Assembly (NCBI RefSeq): GCF_002954225.1
Contig: NZ_PPTH01000011.1
Location: forward strand, 5,934 to 69,933
Length of the DNA stretch: 64,000 bases
Source: Arthrobacter ruber
Lineage (GTDB): Bacteria; Actinomycetota; Actinomycetes; Actinomycetales; Micrococcaceae
Direction: 5' to 3'
The notes under the pieces are model-generated. The model made no database searches, was not told the DNA's origin, and saw only the letters and a list, made by a program, of their open reading frames with translations. Below are positions 26,518 through 36,307 of the stretch, piece by piece. Position numbers and translations under genes: made by a program. The first letter of the stretch is position 1. Each line of letters opens with the position of its first letter.

Positions 26518-26621
26518 GCGCCGCTCGATCGTGACTCCCGCCGGCGACAGGACGATTGGGGACGCGTAACAGTCGGCCGGCTTCCCTGTGGCCCGGCGCC
26601 GCGGAGTGGGAGAGTCGGCGC

Positions 26622-26861
26622 ATGCCCGGTTCCGCTGCAGGTACCCGATCCCGCCCAGTGACTGCCGTCACTGCAGCGCTCGCGGCGATCCTGAGGGGAT
26701 GTTCGCCGTTCGTCGCGCAGGCCTGCCCCGCCATCGGCTGGATCAACAGGATCGACATCAGGCTGGACGGCTCGGCGGAGGATGTGGAGCGGGTCGGCGG
26801 ATCCGAGGCGTGTGGCGGACCGATGGCCACCGGGCCGGTGACCCTCACCGTAGGCGGCTAG
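26622..26861 (+). CDS. Small putative lipoprotein
   Basis: A 79-aa frame. A hydrophobic stretch (VTAVTAALAAIL) leads to RGC, a poor lipobox because Arg sits at -2. The mature part starts with SPFVAQACPAIGWINRIDI and resembles a Micrococcaceae lipoprotein family with a conserved 'CPAIGW.N' motif and later cysteine. It may be a degenerate or short copy. No clear ribosome binding site is seen, so it is uncertain. Confidence 0.45.
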   Translation: MPGSAAGTRSRPVTAVTAALAAILRGCSPFVAQACPAIGWINRIDIRLDGSAEDVERVGGSEACGGPMATGPVTLTVGG

Positions 26862-26934
26862 CCGGACTGCTCGTCCGCATCCGTCCCGGTGGCCGGTGCC
26901 GCGCCGGTGCGGAGATCCCGGGGACGTGATCCGG

Positions 26935-27489
26935 TCACGGGTGGCGGAGACCGACGTCGTCCCGATGACGGCGTGCACGCCGGAAGCTGAGCATGCCTCC
27001 GACGATCGCCGCGAGTCCGCCGATGATGCCGCCCACGACGGCGCCCTGCGCCATCCCGCCGAGGAACCCCTCGCCCGGAGTGACGTCGAGTCGGGGTGCG
27101 GGAACCAGCGGAGCACCGGTGAGGACGGTGTACGTCATGGCCGCGAAGGTCAGCGCCATCACGGCGCCGAAGACCACGATGCCCACCATGGTGGACCGGG
27201 CACCGGCGTTCTCGGCGAGTTTCCGGGGATGGACGTCCCGTCGCTTGGCGTACCAGGTGGCAGCCGCGGACGGCAGGATCGTCACCGCCAGCAGGACCAC
27301 GGGCAGCAGCACCGCCCCGAAGATGGACGCGACCAGGGCGCCGACGAGACCTGCATAGAGTCCCGTCGTCAACCCGAAGGAACTCGACTCCATGAAGACG
27401 GCCCGCTCACGTTCATCCCCGTAGGCCGGACTGTCCAGGTCCATGATGCGTTCCGCGACCCGATCCAGCAGGGTGGGCTTGTGCGTCAT
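26935..27489 (-). CDS. Four-helix membrane protein paired with an Xre regulator
   Basis: A 184-aa protein with four predicted membrane segments at about 38-58, 60-80, 98-120 and 147-168, and a short basic cytosolic tail. Residues 1-35 are hydrophilic and acidic (ERIMDLDSPAYGDERERAVF). The family is not recognised. Its ATG overlaps the Xre gene stop as ATGA. Small Xre regulator/membrane-protein pairs of this shape are common in Gram-positives, and the regulator probably controls this gene. Confidence 0.8.
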   Translation of the reverse strand: MTHKPTLLDRVAERIMDLDSPAYGDERERAVFMESSSFGLTTGLYAGLVGALVASIFGAVLLPVVLLAVTILPSAAATWYAKRRDVHPRKLAENAGARSTMVGIVVFGAVMALTFAAMTYTVLTGAPLVPAPRLDVTPGEGFLGGMAQGAVVGGIIGGLAAIVGGMLSFRRARRHRDDVGLRHP

Positions 27490-27689
27490 CGTTTTTCTCC
27501 CGGATCGTTGGTGAACAGTTCCTCGACGGTCCCGCCCAGGGCGCGGGCGATGCGGAGGGCGAGATAGACCGAGGGGGCATAGTCGCCCTGCTCGACGGCG
27601 ATGATCGTCTGGCGGCTCACACTCACGAGGTCCGCCAGCTCCGCCTGCGTCATTCGCTGCTCCTTACGGCGATCCCGGATCGGATTCAC
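27486..27689 (-). CDS. Small Xre-family helix-turn-helix regulator
   Basis: A 67-aa single-domain regulator. NPIRDRRKEQRMTQAELADLVSVSRQTI contains the helix-turn-helix, followed by GDYAPSVYLALRIARALG and an FTNDP tail. This is the compact YdcN/HTH_3 type that binds DNA as a dimer. GTG at 27689 is preferred over the ATG at 27713 because AGGGAG lies 10 bases before it and relatives start at MNPIRDRR. The repeat-rich promoter region at 27721-27763 lies just upstream and is the probable autoregulatory operator. Confidence 0.87.
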   Translation of the reverse strand: MNPIRDRRKEQRMTQAELADLVSVSRQTIIAVEQGDYAPSVYLALRIARALGGTVEELFTNDPGEKR

Positions 27690-27720
27690 CGTGCCAGTCT
27701 CCCTGGGAACCATGGAGAGA

Positions 27721-27763
27721 TGTTAAGGATCATTGACATCAAAAGTCAAGGATCATAGACATC
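27721..27763. promoter_or_regulatory. Overlapping divergent promoters inside a direct-repeat operator
   Basis: The 16-base unit AAGGATCATTGACATC (27725-27740) is repeated at 27748-27763 with one change, 23 bases apart (about two helical turns). An inverted repeat TTGAC-N7-GTCAA spans 27733-27749. Rightward, TTGACA (27733-27738) is 17 bases from TAGACA (27756-27761). Leftward, TTGACT (27749-27744) is 17 bases from TTAACA (27726-27721). A regulator on the repeats would cover both promoters, so the Xre protein is the obvious candidate for controlling its own operon and the lipoprotein at 27935. Confidence 0.6.
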
Positions 27764-27934
27764 GTGGAGTCATCGACGGGACCAGGCAGCTCATGTCGGG
27801 GCTGGAAGAACCCAGGATGTCTCCTGAGTGCGACGTGGGAGCCTCGTTGCGGTCACGCATCGGAGGTTCCCCTGCCGCTCCCGCCCTGCCTACGGTCGAA
27901 GGACGGAAAACCACGACCAGCAGGAGGAACCGCG

Positions 27935-28414
27935 ATGACCGGATACGCAGGAACCAGGCACGACGCCCGGACGCCCAAGGGATATCGAGTCGCCCGGAAG
28001 GGTGCGCTTCTCCTCCTGGGACTGGGCATGATCACCGGATGTGCGACCAGTGAGGAGGACTGGAATTCGACCGCGGTAGGAGACGACAAGAGCGTGGGCG
28101 ATGTGGACCTGCGCAGTGTCCTGCTGGTCACGCATGAGGAGAATGAACCGGCCCGCCTCCTGGGTACGCTCGAGAACAACGGGGACGAGGCAGTGGATGT
28201 GAGCATCAGTGATGCCGACGAGACCACGACCCTCACGATCCCGGCGGAGGGAAGCATCCCGCTGGACACCGTCGCAACCCTGCTGCGCACAGCAGGGGAC
28301 GCACCCGGCGCCCGCACGACGCTCACCGCTACGACCGAAGCCGGCCAGGTGGAGCTTCTCGTCCCCGTCGTCGATGGGACCCTCGATCCGTACAAGCCCT
28401 ACCTGCCCGACTGA
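27935..28414 (+). CDS. Putative membrane-anchored lipoprotein
   Basis: A 159-aa protein. A basic N-terminus (about 1-22) is followed by a hydrophobic stretch and a good lipobox (GLGMITGC, Cys about residue 35). The mature domain of ~125 aa looks beta-rich and acidic (DLRSVLLVTHEENEPARLLGTLENNGDEAVDVSISD), like DUF-type copper-chaperone or Ig-like lipoproteins, but no family is claimed. AGGAGGAA precedes the ATG at 27935; the frame extends upstream without support. It may be driven by the rightward promoter at 27733-27761, giving a leader of about 165 bases. Bases 28415-28565 after it show no gene. Confidence 0.8.
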   Translation: MTGYAGTRHDARTPKGYRVARKGALLLLGLGMITGCATSEEDWNSTAVGDDKSVGDVDLRSVLLVTHEENEPARLLGTLENNGDEAVDVSISDADETTTLTIPAEGSIPLDTVATLLRTAGDAPGARTTLTATTEAGQVELLVPVVDGTLDPYKPYLPD

Positions 28415-28565
28415 AGCGGCACCGTTGCCATCATGCGGGTGCAAGCTCGGACGGCGGGGCAGGGATCGGCCGTGCAGGGAAGCCCGAGCAGCAGAATGCC
28501 CGCACTTCCCTGCACGCCGGGTCATCGGCCAGGGCGACGGCGGAGTCCGACGGCCGACACCCTTG

Positions 28566-30128
28566 TCAGGGGATATCGCTCCTCAGCGCGTCCTTCCGCA
28601 GTTCGCGGGAGTCGTAGTCGGTGAGGAAGCCCTGGCGCTCCAGCGTCCGCGCGCTCTCCCGGACCGCTTGGACATAGGCCCCGTGGTTGCGATAGAGGCC
28701 GTTGATCACGTCCTGAGGCAGCGGCCGCTCGTATCCGGCGATGAAGCAGAACGACGCCCCGGTCGCCGCGCCGTACCAGGTGCTCGTCGGCACATCGAGG
28801 AACGGCGAGCGCAGGCCCCCCTGCACATTGCCGAACTCGTCCAGCACGGGAACGCCGTCGCGCACGAGGATCGGCTCCGCGCGCGGCGGTGCGACACCCT
28901 CGCGGACCCAGAGGTCCATATTGCGGAGCGCCGCGTTGAAGAAGATGGAGCTCGGGAACCTGCTGCGTGGACCCTCGTTGCACGATGCCGGCGGGACGCT
29001 GCGCCCGGCCGCGATGATGTCGGCGGAGGACGCCGAGAACGTCAGTTCGTCGGGCGTCGCGTGCCCGGCCCCGGCCATCTCGTAGTGGCGGTACTGGTCG
29101 CCGGGGGCGTCGCTGTCGGCCCGGCGGGAGCCGATGCCGAGCAGGTAGTCGGACTGCGACATGATCCGCATGATCGGTACGCCCACGTCCGTGAACTGGC
29201 GTCGCACGTCCGTGGCCGGGGGCGCAGGCTCGCACTGGTTCATGGGGTACGCCCCGGCGAACCCACCGCCGGCGACGGCGACGATGTACGCGTCGTAGAT
29301 CGGTGCGCCGTCGGACTCGACCACGAGCGGATGCACGCCGTTGATGTAGTTGACCAGGTAACCGCCCGTCTGGGAGTAGCCGAACCCGTACGCGTATTCC
29401 ACCTGCGTGCTCCGGGATCCGTAACGCAGCGGGTTCGCCGCGTCGTCGCTCTTCAGCCACGCCCCGACCTGGGAGTAGATGTCCCAGATGAGCCCGTTCT
29501 CGGTGGACCTCGAGGAGTCGGTCGCCACCGTGGCGCAGTTGGCCGGATCGCTCAGCGGGAGCGGATTGGCGAAGGAGAGGGACGCATAGCGCTCGGGGTC
29601 GAAGTTCTTGAGCGCCTCGACGGCGATGGGCTTGGCGGTGATGCCCACCCAGGCGTCACCGTTGGCCACGATCTGCTCCTGGGCGACGGCCCAGCCGATG
29701 TTGAGGTCGAACAGGTTGCTCGGGTTCAGCATCTCCACCACCACGTTGCCGCTGAAGTCCCTGCCCTTGGCCGGCTTCCGGACGAGGACGCGGGTCGTGT
29801 AGGGCGCATCGGGGGTGCGGATCTGCGCGGGTCCGGTGGTGGGCCAGGTGTAGACATTGGAGGCACCGCTGACCAGGTACTCCTCCTCCACGTAGCCGAG
29901 ACTCCCGAGATCCTGCGGGACCTCCTGGTGGTTGGCCGCTCCGAACGGATAGGACTCGGCCGTCGTCGCGAGGGGACCCTGGACGGCGGGGATGGGGGTC
30001 GCGCGCTCGTCCGCGGCACCCGGCGTCGTGCGGGGCGGAGACGCCGTGGCCGGGACGGCCGAGAGGCCGACTCCGGTGAGGGCGAGGGACAGGGACAGCA
30101 GGATCGATAATCGGGAACGCGTTGACAT
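28566..30128 (-). CDS. Secreted alpha/beta-hydrolase-domain protein
   Basis: A 520-aa exported protein. The signal peptide is about 1-30 (SRLSILLSLSLALTGVGLSAVPATA). The mature part matches the 'alpha/beta hydrolase domain' family of large uncharacterised secreted hydrolases. The nucleophile elbow is GFGYSQTGGYL (Ser near residue 240), with a candidate catalytic His late in the domain (AGAGHATPDE). Ester hydrolysis is the expected chemistry; the substrate is unknown. ATG at 30128 has AAGGAGC upstream and starts the signal peptide, so the longer open frame is not used. Confidence 0.88.
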   Translation of the reverse strand: MSTRSRLSILLSLSLALTGVGLSAVPATASPPRTTPGAADERATPIPAVQGPLATTAESYPFGAANHQEVPQDLGSLGYVEEEYLVSGASNVYTWPTTGPAQIRTPDAPYTTRVLVRKPAKGRDFSGNVVVEMLNPSNLFDLNIGWAVAQEQIVANGDAWVGITAKPIAVEALKNFDPERYASLSFANPLPLSDPANCATVATDSSRSTENGLIWDIYSQVGAWLKSDDAANPLRYGSRSTQVEYAYGFGYSQTGGYLVNYINGVHPLVVESDGAPIYDAYIVAVAGGGFAGAYPMNQCEPAPPATDVRRQFTDVGVPIMRIMSQSDYLLGIGSRRADSDAPGDQYRHYEMAGAGHATPDELTFSASSADIIAAGRSVPPASCNEGPRSRFPSSIFFNAALRNMDLWVREGVAPPRAEPILVRDGVPVLDEFGNVQGGLRSPFLDVPTSTWYGAATGASFCFIAGYERPLPQDVINGLYRNHGAYVQAVRESARTLERQGFLTDYDSRELRKDALRSDIP

Positions 30129-30333
30129 GGGTGCTCCTTCTCGGGACCGGGCAGCGCTGCCCGGCATGCTCCGCGGCACACCGGCGTCGGTGCCGGGTAC
30201 CCCTGCCACGCGTCGATGCCCCTGTCGGGCCCCCGGATCATCAGGTAGCGAAGCATTCCGACAGTAGGGAGCCCGTGCCCGCAGGGTCAAGGGTGATGCG
30301 GAGAAGTGCAACAACGTGCAAAAGTTGGTTCCC

Positions 30334-32343
30334 ATGAGCAACCCTTTTCTCGAACACAGCACCCTCGACTACCAGCTGCCGCCGTTCGCCGCCATCCGGG
30401 ACGAGCACTACCTGCCCGCCTTCGACGCCGGTTTCGCCGAGCACCTCGCCGAGATCGGGAGGATCACGGGCTCCGATGAGGCGCCTACCTTCGAGAACAC
30501 GGTCGTCGCCCTCGAACGTGCGGGCAGCACGCTGGACCGCGTGGCACGCGTCTTCTTCAGCAACTCGGTCAGCCACGCCACCGCAGCCATCCAGGAGCTC
30601 GAGCAGCAGGTCGCTCCGCGCCTCGCCGAGCACGAGGACAACATCAGGCTCGACCGGGCCCTGTTCGAACGGATCCGCCAGGTACCCGTCGACGGGCTCG
30701 ACGACGAGTCCGCGCGGCTCATCGAGGAACACCTCCGCAGCTTCGTCCGGGCCGGCGCCGAGCTCGACGACGACGCGCAGGCCACGCTCCGCCGCCTCAA
30801 CGCGGAGCTCTCCGCGCTCAGCACCGAGTTCTCCCAGAAACTCATGAAGGACACGAACGAGTCCGCGCTCCTGCTCCAGACCGCCGAGGAACTCGACGGG
30901 CTCTCCGCCGATGCGATCTCGGCCGCAGCGACAGCGGCCACGGACGCCGGCCACGAGGGCAAGTACCTCCTGACGCTCATCCTCCCCACCGCGCAGCCCG
31001 CCCTGGAGTCGCTCACGAACCGGGACGTCCGCCGTCGCCTGCACGAGGCATCGGTGAGCCGCGGTGCACGCGGCAACGACGCCGACACGCTCTCGATCAC
31101 CACCCGCATGGTGACCCTCCGTGCCGAGCGCGCTGCGCTGCTCGGCTTCGACTCGCATGCCGCCGCCGCGACCGACAGCCAGACAGCGCCCTCACTCGAG
31201 GCGATCCTGGACCGGATGCGGGAGCTCGCCGCTCCGGCCGTCCGCAACGCCCGCAGGGAGGCGGAGGAGCTAGAGGCCGAGGCGGGGCACGCCATCGAGC
31301 CCTGGGACTGGGCCTTCTACGCGTCGAAGGTCCGGAAGGCGAAGTTCGACGTCGACCTGGACGCCCTGCGCCCCTACTTCGAGCTCGAACGCGTCCTCCA
31401 CGACGGCGTCTTCTACGCCGCCAACCGCCTCTACGGCCTGACCTTCACGGAACGTCCGGACCTCGTGGGCTACCACCCCGACGTCCGCGTGTGGGAGGTC
31501 TTCAACGAGGACGGCTCCGGACTCGGCCTGTTCCTCGGCGACTTCTACACCCGCGACACGAAGAGCGGCGGCGCGTGGATGAACTCCTTCGTGGACCAGT
31601 CCTCGCTCGAGGGCACGCACGCCGTCGTCATCAACAACCTGAACATCTCCAGGCCGGGAGCAGGTGAACCGACGCTGCTGTCCTACGACCAGGTGGTCAC
31701 CACCTTCCACGAGTTCGGCCACGCCCTGCACGGACTCTTCTCGGACGTCACCTATCCGCTGTTCGCCGGCACGTCCGTGCCGCGCGACTTCGTCGAGTAC
31801 CCGTCGCAGGTCAACGAGATGTGGATCCTCTGGCCCGAGATCGTCGCCAACTACGCCCGCCACCACGAGACCGGCGAGGCGCTCCCCCAGGACGTCATCG
31901 ACCGCATCCATGCGGCAGGCGCGTGGGGCGAGGGCTTCGAGACGACGGCATACCTCGGCGCCACGCTGCTCGATCTCGCCTGGCACTCCATCCCCTCCGG
32001 CACCGTGATCGAGGACCCGCTGGCCTTCGAGGCCGCGGCGCTCGCCGACGCAGGGGTCGATTTCGCCCCCGTCCCGCCGCGGTACCGCACCTCCTACTTC
32101 AAGCACATCTTCGCGGGCGGCTACGCGGCCTCCTACTACGCCTACATCTGGAGCGAGATGCTGGACGCCGATACCGTCGAGTGGTTCAAGTCCTCGGGCG
32201 GACTCACGCGCGAGAACGGCGACCACTTCCGGCGAGAGCTGCTCTCCCGGGGTAACAGCATCGACCCGCTGGAGGCCTTCCGCCGATTCCGTGGACGCGA
32301 CGCCGACCTCCATCCGCTGCTGGTACGCCGCGGCCTGGCGTGA
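30334..32343 (+). CDS. M3-family oligopeptidase (peptidyl-dipeptidase Dcp type)
   Basis: A cytosolic zinc peptidase that trims short peptides. 669 aa, the usual length for Dcp/oligopeptidase A. The metal site is TTFHEFGHALHGLFSD (HEXXH), with the third ligand Glu in the following NEMWI segment. YLPAFDAGF near the N-terminus and YRTSYFKHIFAGGYAASYY near the C-terminus are family motifs. The frame opens with GTG at 30316, but the ATG at 30334 gives the usual start (MSNPFLEHSTLDYQLPPF). No signal peptide is present. It is divergent from the secreted hydrolase. Confidence 0.95.
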   Translation: MSNPFLEHSTLDYQLPPFAAIRDEHYLPAFDAGFAEHLAEIGRITGSDEAPTFENTVVALERAGSTLDRVARVFFSNSVSHATAAIQELEQQVAPRLAEHEDNIRLDRALFERIRQVPVDGLDDESARLIEEHLRSFVRAGAELDDDAQATLRRLNAELSALSTEFSQKLMKDTNESALLLQTAEELDGLSADAISAAATAATDAGHEGKYLLTLILPTAQPALESLTNRDVRRRLHEASVSRGARGNDADTLSITTRMVTLRAERAALLGFDSHAAAATDSQTAPSLEAILDRMRELAAPAVRNARREAEELEAEAGHAIEPWDWAFYASKVRKAKFDVDLDALRPYFELERVLHDGVFYAANRLYGLTFTERPDLVGYHPDVRVWEVFNEDGSGLGLFLGDFYTRDTKSGGAWMNSFVDQSSLEGTHAVVINNLNISRPGAGEPTLLSYDQVVTTFHEFGHALHGLFSDVTYPLFAGTSVPRDFVEYPSQVNEMWILWPEIVANYARHHETGEALPQDVIDRIHAAGAWGEGFETTAYLGATLLDLAWHSIPSGTVIEDPLAFEAAALADAGVDFAPVPPRYRTSYFKHIFAGGYAASYYAYIWSEMLDADTVEWFKSSGGLTRENGDHFRRELLSRGNSIDPLEAFRRFRGRDADLHPLLVRRGLA

Positions 32344-32368
32344 CGGGGATCCCTGGCGGGGTCGACGC

Positions 32369-33085
32369 ATGGTGACGATCGCCCAGTGCCAGCGCCTCCA
32401 GGCCTCCTGGTTCGCCGCACTCGCCTCGGCCACCGGCGGGAAGACCTTCTCCACGCATGGCTGCACCTGGGTGTGGCTGCCCGCGCGTCGGGAGCTGATG
32501 ATGATGTTCCCCGAGAGCGTCACGGCCTACGCGGTGCGGCCGGCACTGGCCGAGGGCAGCCGGCTCGGTGCCACATCCGCCCGGGTCTGGCTCAACGGCG
32601 CAGTGGACCCCGCCGAGCTCGGAGCGCTCGGATTCGCGCCGGGCTGGCAGCCGTGGTGGATGGCGGCTCCGGTGTCCGCCGTCGTGCGGTCGGGCGACGA
32701 CGACGCCGTCCTCACCACCGAGGTGCCCGACTACTCGGGCCCCCTGGCGGAGGAGTTGCGGGTGGTCCGGACGCAGCCGCGGCAGGCATGGCACGCGGTG
32801 ACACGGGACACCGACGGCGGCAACATCTCGGGTGCTGCGTACTCCTTCCGGCCGTCCGGCGTCGCAGGCCTTACCGGACTCGGCGGCATCCACCACCTCG
32901 AGGTCCTGCCCGCCTACCAGCGCCGGGGCCTGGCGACGGCCCTGCTGAGCACCACGGCACGGGCGGCGGGCGCGGCCGGGGCGGTGGATCTCGCGGTGAA
33001 CGCCACACCCGAGGGCTACCGGTTCCTCTCACGGCGCGGGTTCACCCTGCTCGGCCGCGGCCGGACCTACGCCCTCGATCTCTGA
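32369..33085 (+). CDS. GNAT-family acetyltransferase
   Basis: A 238-aa protein whose C-terminal half is a GNAT fold. HHLEVLPAYQRRGLATALL holds the acetyl-CoA pyrophosphate-binding loop (Q-R-R-G-L-A), and GYRFLSRRGF is the usual C-terminal motif. The N-terminal half (about 1-125) is Trp-rich and may be a degenerate GNAT repeat. The acceptor substrate is unknown. The start is ATG at 32369; GTG at 32372 is possible. It follows the M3 peptidase by 25 bases and may be cotranscribed. Confidence 0.82.
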   Translation: MVTIAQCQRLQASWFAALASATGGKTFSTHGCTWVWLPARRELMMMFPESVTAYAVRPALAEGSRLGATSARVWLNGAVDPAELGALGFAPGWQPWWMAAPVSAVVRSGDDDAVLTTEVPDYSGPLAEELRVVRTQPRQAWHAVTRDTDGGNISGAAYSFRPSGVAGLTGLGGIHHLEVLPAYQRRGLATALLSTTARAAGAAGAVDLAVNATPEGYRFLSRRGFTLLGRGRTYALDL

Positions 33086-33100
33086 GGGCGGACGCGTCGC

Positions 33101-33106
33101 TACTGT
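33101..33106 (+). promoter_or_regulatory. -10-like element for leaderless DinB-family gene
   Basis: TACTGT is followed by six bases and the ATG at 33113, with no ribosome binding site. It is consistent with a leaderless transcript; no -35 is clear. Confidence 0.4.
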
Positions 33107-33112
33107 GGTGGC

Positions 33113-33613
33113 ATGACGACCGACCCACGCACATCCCCTCCTCCGGCCGCCGACGAGGAGGGCACGCTCACCGGCTTCCTCGACCACCTGCGGGCAACGG
33201 TCGTCCTCAAGGCCAGGGGGCTGAGCGACATCGACGGCGCCCGCCACCTGGTTCCCTCCCCCACCTCGGTCTCCGGGATCGTCCGCCACCTCGCCCGGGT
33301 GGAACGCACCTGGTTCCACGATGACATCGACGGCGACGTGGACGGACCGTGGGCGCGGTCCCGACGGGACCGGGCGTGGGAGTTCGGAGTCACCGCCGAG
33401 GACGGCCTGGAGGACCTCCTGCGCGACTACGAGGCCGCTTGTGCTCAGTCGCGGGAGGTGCTGTCAAGGCATGGACTCGACGACCAGTGCCGCGGGACGT
33501 CCAAAGAGCACAACGTCCGCTGGGTCGTCGTCCACATGATCGAGGAGACAGCGCGGCACTGCGGCCACCTCGACATCCTCCGGGAACTGCTCGACGGCAC
33601 GACGGGCCAGTGA
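33113..33613 (+). CDS. DinB/DUF664-family protein (mycothiol-transferase-like)
   Basis: A 166-aa four-helix-bundle protein. The three histidine ligands of the DinB fold are visible: one in GIVRHLARVERTWFH, and two in the C-terminal HMIEETARHCGHLDILRELL. DUF664 members in actinobacteria often act as mycothiol-dependent S-transferases or are of unknown function. Other mycothiol-linked genes occur about 8 kb away (40.9-43 kb). The Pro-rich first 20 residues are variable. Confidence 0.85.
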   Translation: MTTDPRTSPPPAADEEGTLTGFLDHLRATVVLKARGLSDIDGARHLVPSPTSVSGIVRHLARVERTWFHDDIDGDVDGPWARSRRDRAWEFGVTAEDGLEDLLRDYEAACAQSREVLSRHGLDDQCRGTSKEHNVRWVVVHMIEETARHCGHLDILRELLDGTTGQ

Positions 33614-33700
33614 CCCGGCGTCTCTTGACCCTGCCCCCGGGGCCGGGTTGACGCTCGGGGTGTGGCTGGACAGCCACGACGACATCACAGGGAGGTACCG

Positions 33701-34519
33701 GTGCCGCTCATGAGCAGTGGGGCCTTCAGCCGCCGGACGCGACTGAGCAGCAAGGCGCTGCGCCTGTACGCCGAGAGCGGCCTGCTCCCACCCGCACGGG
33801 TCGATCCGCGCAACGGCTACAGGTACTACGGAGACCACCAGGTAGCCGACGCGCGCCTGATCATCCTGCTACGCGGGCTCGACATGCCGCTGGGCACGAT
33901 CGCCGCCGTCCTGGCGCAGGACCCGAGCCGGCGCGCCGACCTGCTCGCCGCGTACTGGACCAGCGTCGAGGCGACCCGACTCGCGCAGCGGCATCTGGCC
34001 GCGTACGTGATGTCGCAATTCATCGAGGGGAAGGAGAAGCAGATGGATGTGAGGACGAGGGAATGCGATTCCATGACCTACGTGACGGAGAGGAGGCGGG
34101 TGCGGCCGGACGAGATCCCGGACTTCATCCGCCTGTCGTGCAACCGGCTCGCACCGGTGGCCGAGGGACTCGGTGGCTGGGCAGGACCGCTGACGACCAT
34201 CTACCGGAGCCCCGTCAACGACGACACGGACGGTGTCGTGGAGAACGCGATCCCGGTACGCGGCGGGGTGCTGCCGACCGACGTCTCCGGCGAGACGAAC
34301 GTGCTCGTCGAGCCGGCCGGAGAACTGGCCTACGTCCGTATCACGCAGGCCGAAGTGGTGTATCCGCAGATCCTCACGGCCTATGACGAGGTGTACGCAT
34401 GGCTGTCCCGCGAGGGCCTCACGCCCTCGCTCCCCCCGCGTGAGATCTATTTCGCCCCGTTCGACGACGCCCACCCCGAGGCCGAGGTGTGCGACGTCGC
34501 TGTCCCCTTCCGCAGGTAG
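33701..34519 (+). CDS. MerR-family regulator with GyrI-like effector domain
   Basis: A 272-aa transcription factor. The N-terminal MerR winged helix (FSRRTRLSSKALRLYAESGLLPPARVDPRNGYRYY, seen in parts) is followed by a dimerisation coiled coil (about 75-115). A C-terminal GyrI/SOUL-like ligand domain (about 125-272, ending YFAPFDDAHPEAEVCDVAVPF) completes it. BmrR-type proteins with this layout bind lipophilic cations or drugs and activate exporters. No exporter is adjacent, so its target is unclear. GTG at 33701 has GGGAGG 5 bases upstream. It converges on pdxS. Confidence 0.87.
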   Translation: MPLMSSGAFSRRTRLSSKALRLYAESGLLPPARVDPRNGYRYYGDHQVADARLIILLRGLDMPLGTIAAVLAQDPSRRADLLAAYWTSVEATRLAQRHLAAYVMSQFIEGKEKQMDVRTRECDSMTYVTERRRVRPDEIPDFIRLSCNRLAPVAEGLGGWAGPLTTIYRSPVNDDTDGVVENAIPVRGGVLPTDVSGETNVLVEPAGELAYVRITQAEVVYPQILTAYDEVYAWLSREGLTPSLPPREIYFAPFDDAHPEAEVCDVAVPFRR

Positions 34520-34541
34520 CGCGGGAGGGCCCCGATGCGGA

Positions 34542-34572
34542 GAGGACCGCAGCCGATACGGCTACGGTCCTC
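34542..34572. terminator. Bidirectional terminator between the MerR gene and pdxS
   Basis: A 14-base stem with one mismatch (34542-34555 with 34559-34572) and an ATA loop lies between two convergent stops (34519 and 34632). It can serve both strands. Confidence 0.7.
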
Positions 34573-34631
34573 GCCGCTCCCGATGGGAGATCCTGCTCCG
34601 GTACTACCCGCCGAGCTCGTGCCGGGCTCTG

Positions 34632-35546
<915 letters not shown>

Positions 35547-35706
35547 GATTTGCCCCTAAAGGTAGATAAAAGCTGACCCTTCATGATACGGCCCTGGGCA
35601 TCACTCCCCCGATCGCCGGCCGGGTACCGTCACCGGCCGTCACGCTTCGCGGTCGCTCACCCCCGATCCGACCGTGCGCAGCGCCCCTGCGACGGCGACT
35701 GGGCTC

Positions 35707-35940
35707 TCACCGGCGCGTGGTCACGTCCCGGGGCGGGACCACGTCCCGTCGGTCGAGCTCGTCCAGCACCCTGTCCAGGCCCCCCGACCAGGGTGAAGGC
35801 CGCACCCGTCCCACAGATCCGGCAGGTCCGGCACGTCCGGCCGGCATGCAGGGCGGCACCGCAGCACGCTGCAGCAGACTCAGGTCCCACTCGGAGACGA
35901 TGTGCAGATCGGCGGGCAGCCATTCATTCCCGTGTGTCAT
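35707..35940 (-). CDS. Small hypothetical protein
   Basis: A 77-aa frame starting MTHGNEWLPADLHIVSEWDLSLLQR. GGAAGGAC lies 6 bases before its ATG, which is the main support. The second half is Arg/Pro/Gly-rich and could be read-through of GC-rich non-coding sequence. No family is recognised. It sits alone between pdxS and the sigma-factor gene, facing the same way as pdxS. Confidence 0.4.
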   Translation of the reverse strand: MTHGNEWLPADLHIVSEWDLSLLQRAAVPPCMPAGRAGPAGSVGRVRPSPWSGGLDRVLDELDRRDVVPPRDVTTRR

Positions 35941-36307
35941 CAGTGTCCTTCCCGCAGTCGTCGTTCGCTGCTGGTTAGACGGACCGGGCCGGTCCGGTTC
36001 ATCGGTCCGCCGTGCGGGACGGGGTTCGGGCTGCAGGCGAGCGCCGTCGGCCCCGGAACCGTCCGGGCCGACCTCCTCCCATGGCTCGGTCCCGGACGGG
36101 AGATCATCGTCCCGCGGCTTCCCTCACCCCGGACCCGTGACGTCCACCCGTAAGCTCCTCAACCTCAGCCTTTGAGCAGGATTGACTCAGCGCCGTCAAC
36201 CGGCCGATGGCCGCTGATAGCTTCACGAATGACATCAGCCTCTCGTGCGGACCTACTCGGGGTCTGCGCGAGGGCGTATTGGCATCAAGCAGCTGGGGAG
36301 CTTGCTC
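35941..36307. other. Intergenic region upstream of the sigma-factor gene
   Basis: About 370 bases with no supported gene. TTGACT near 36181 resembles a -35, but no good -10 lies 16-18 bases away, so no promoter is called. A second open start in the sigma-factor frame (GTG at 36245) has no ribosome binding site. Confidence 0.4.
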
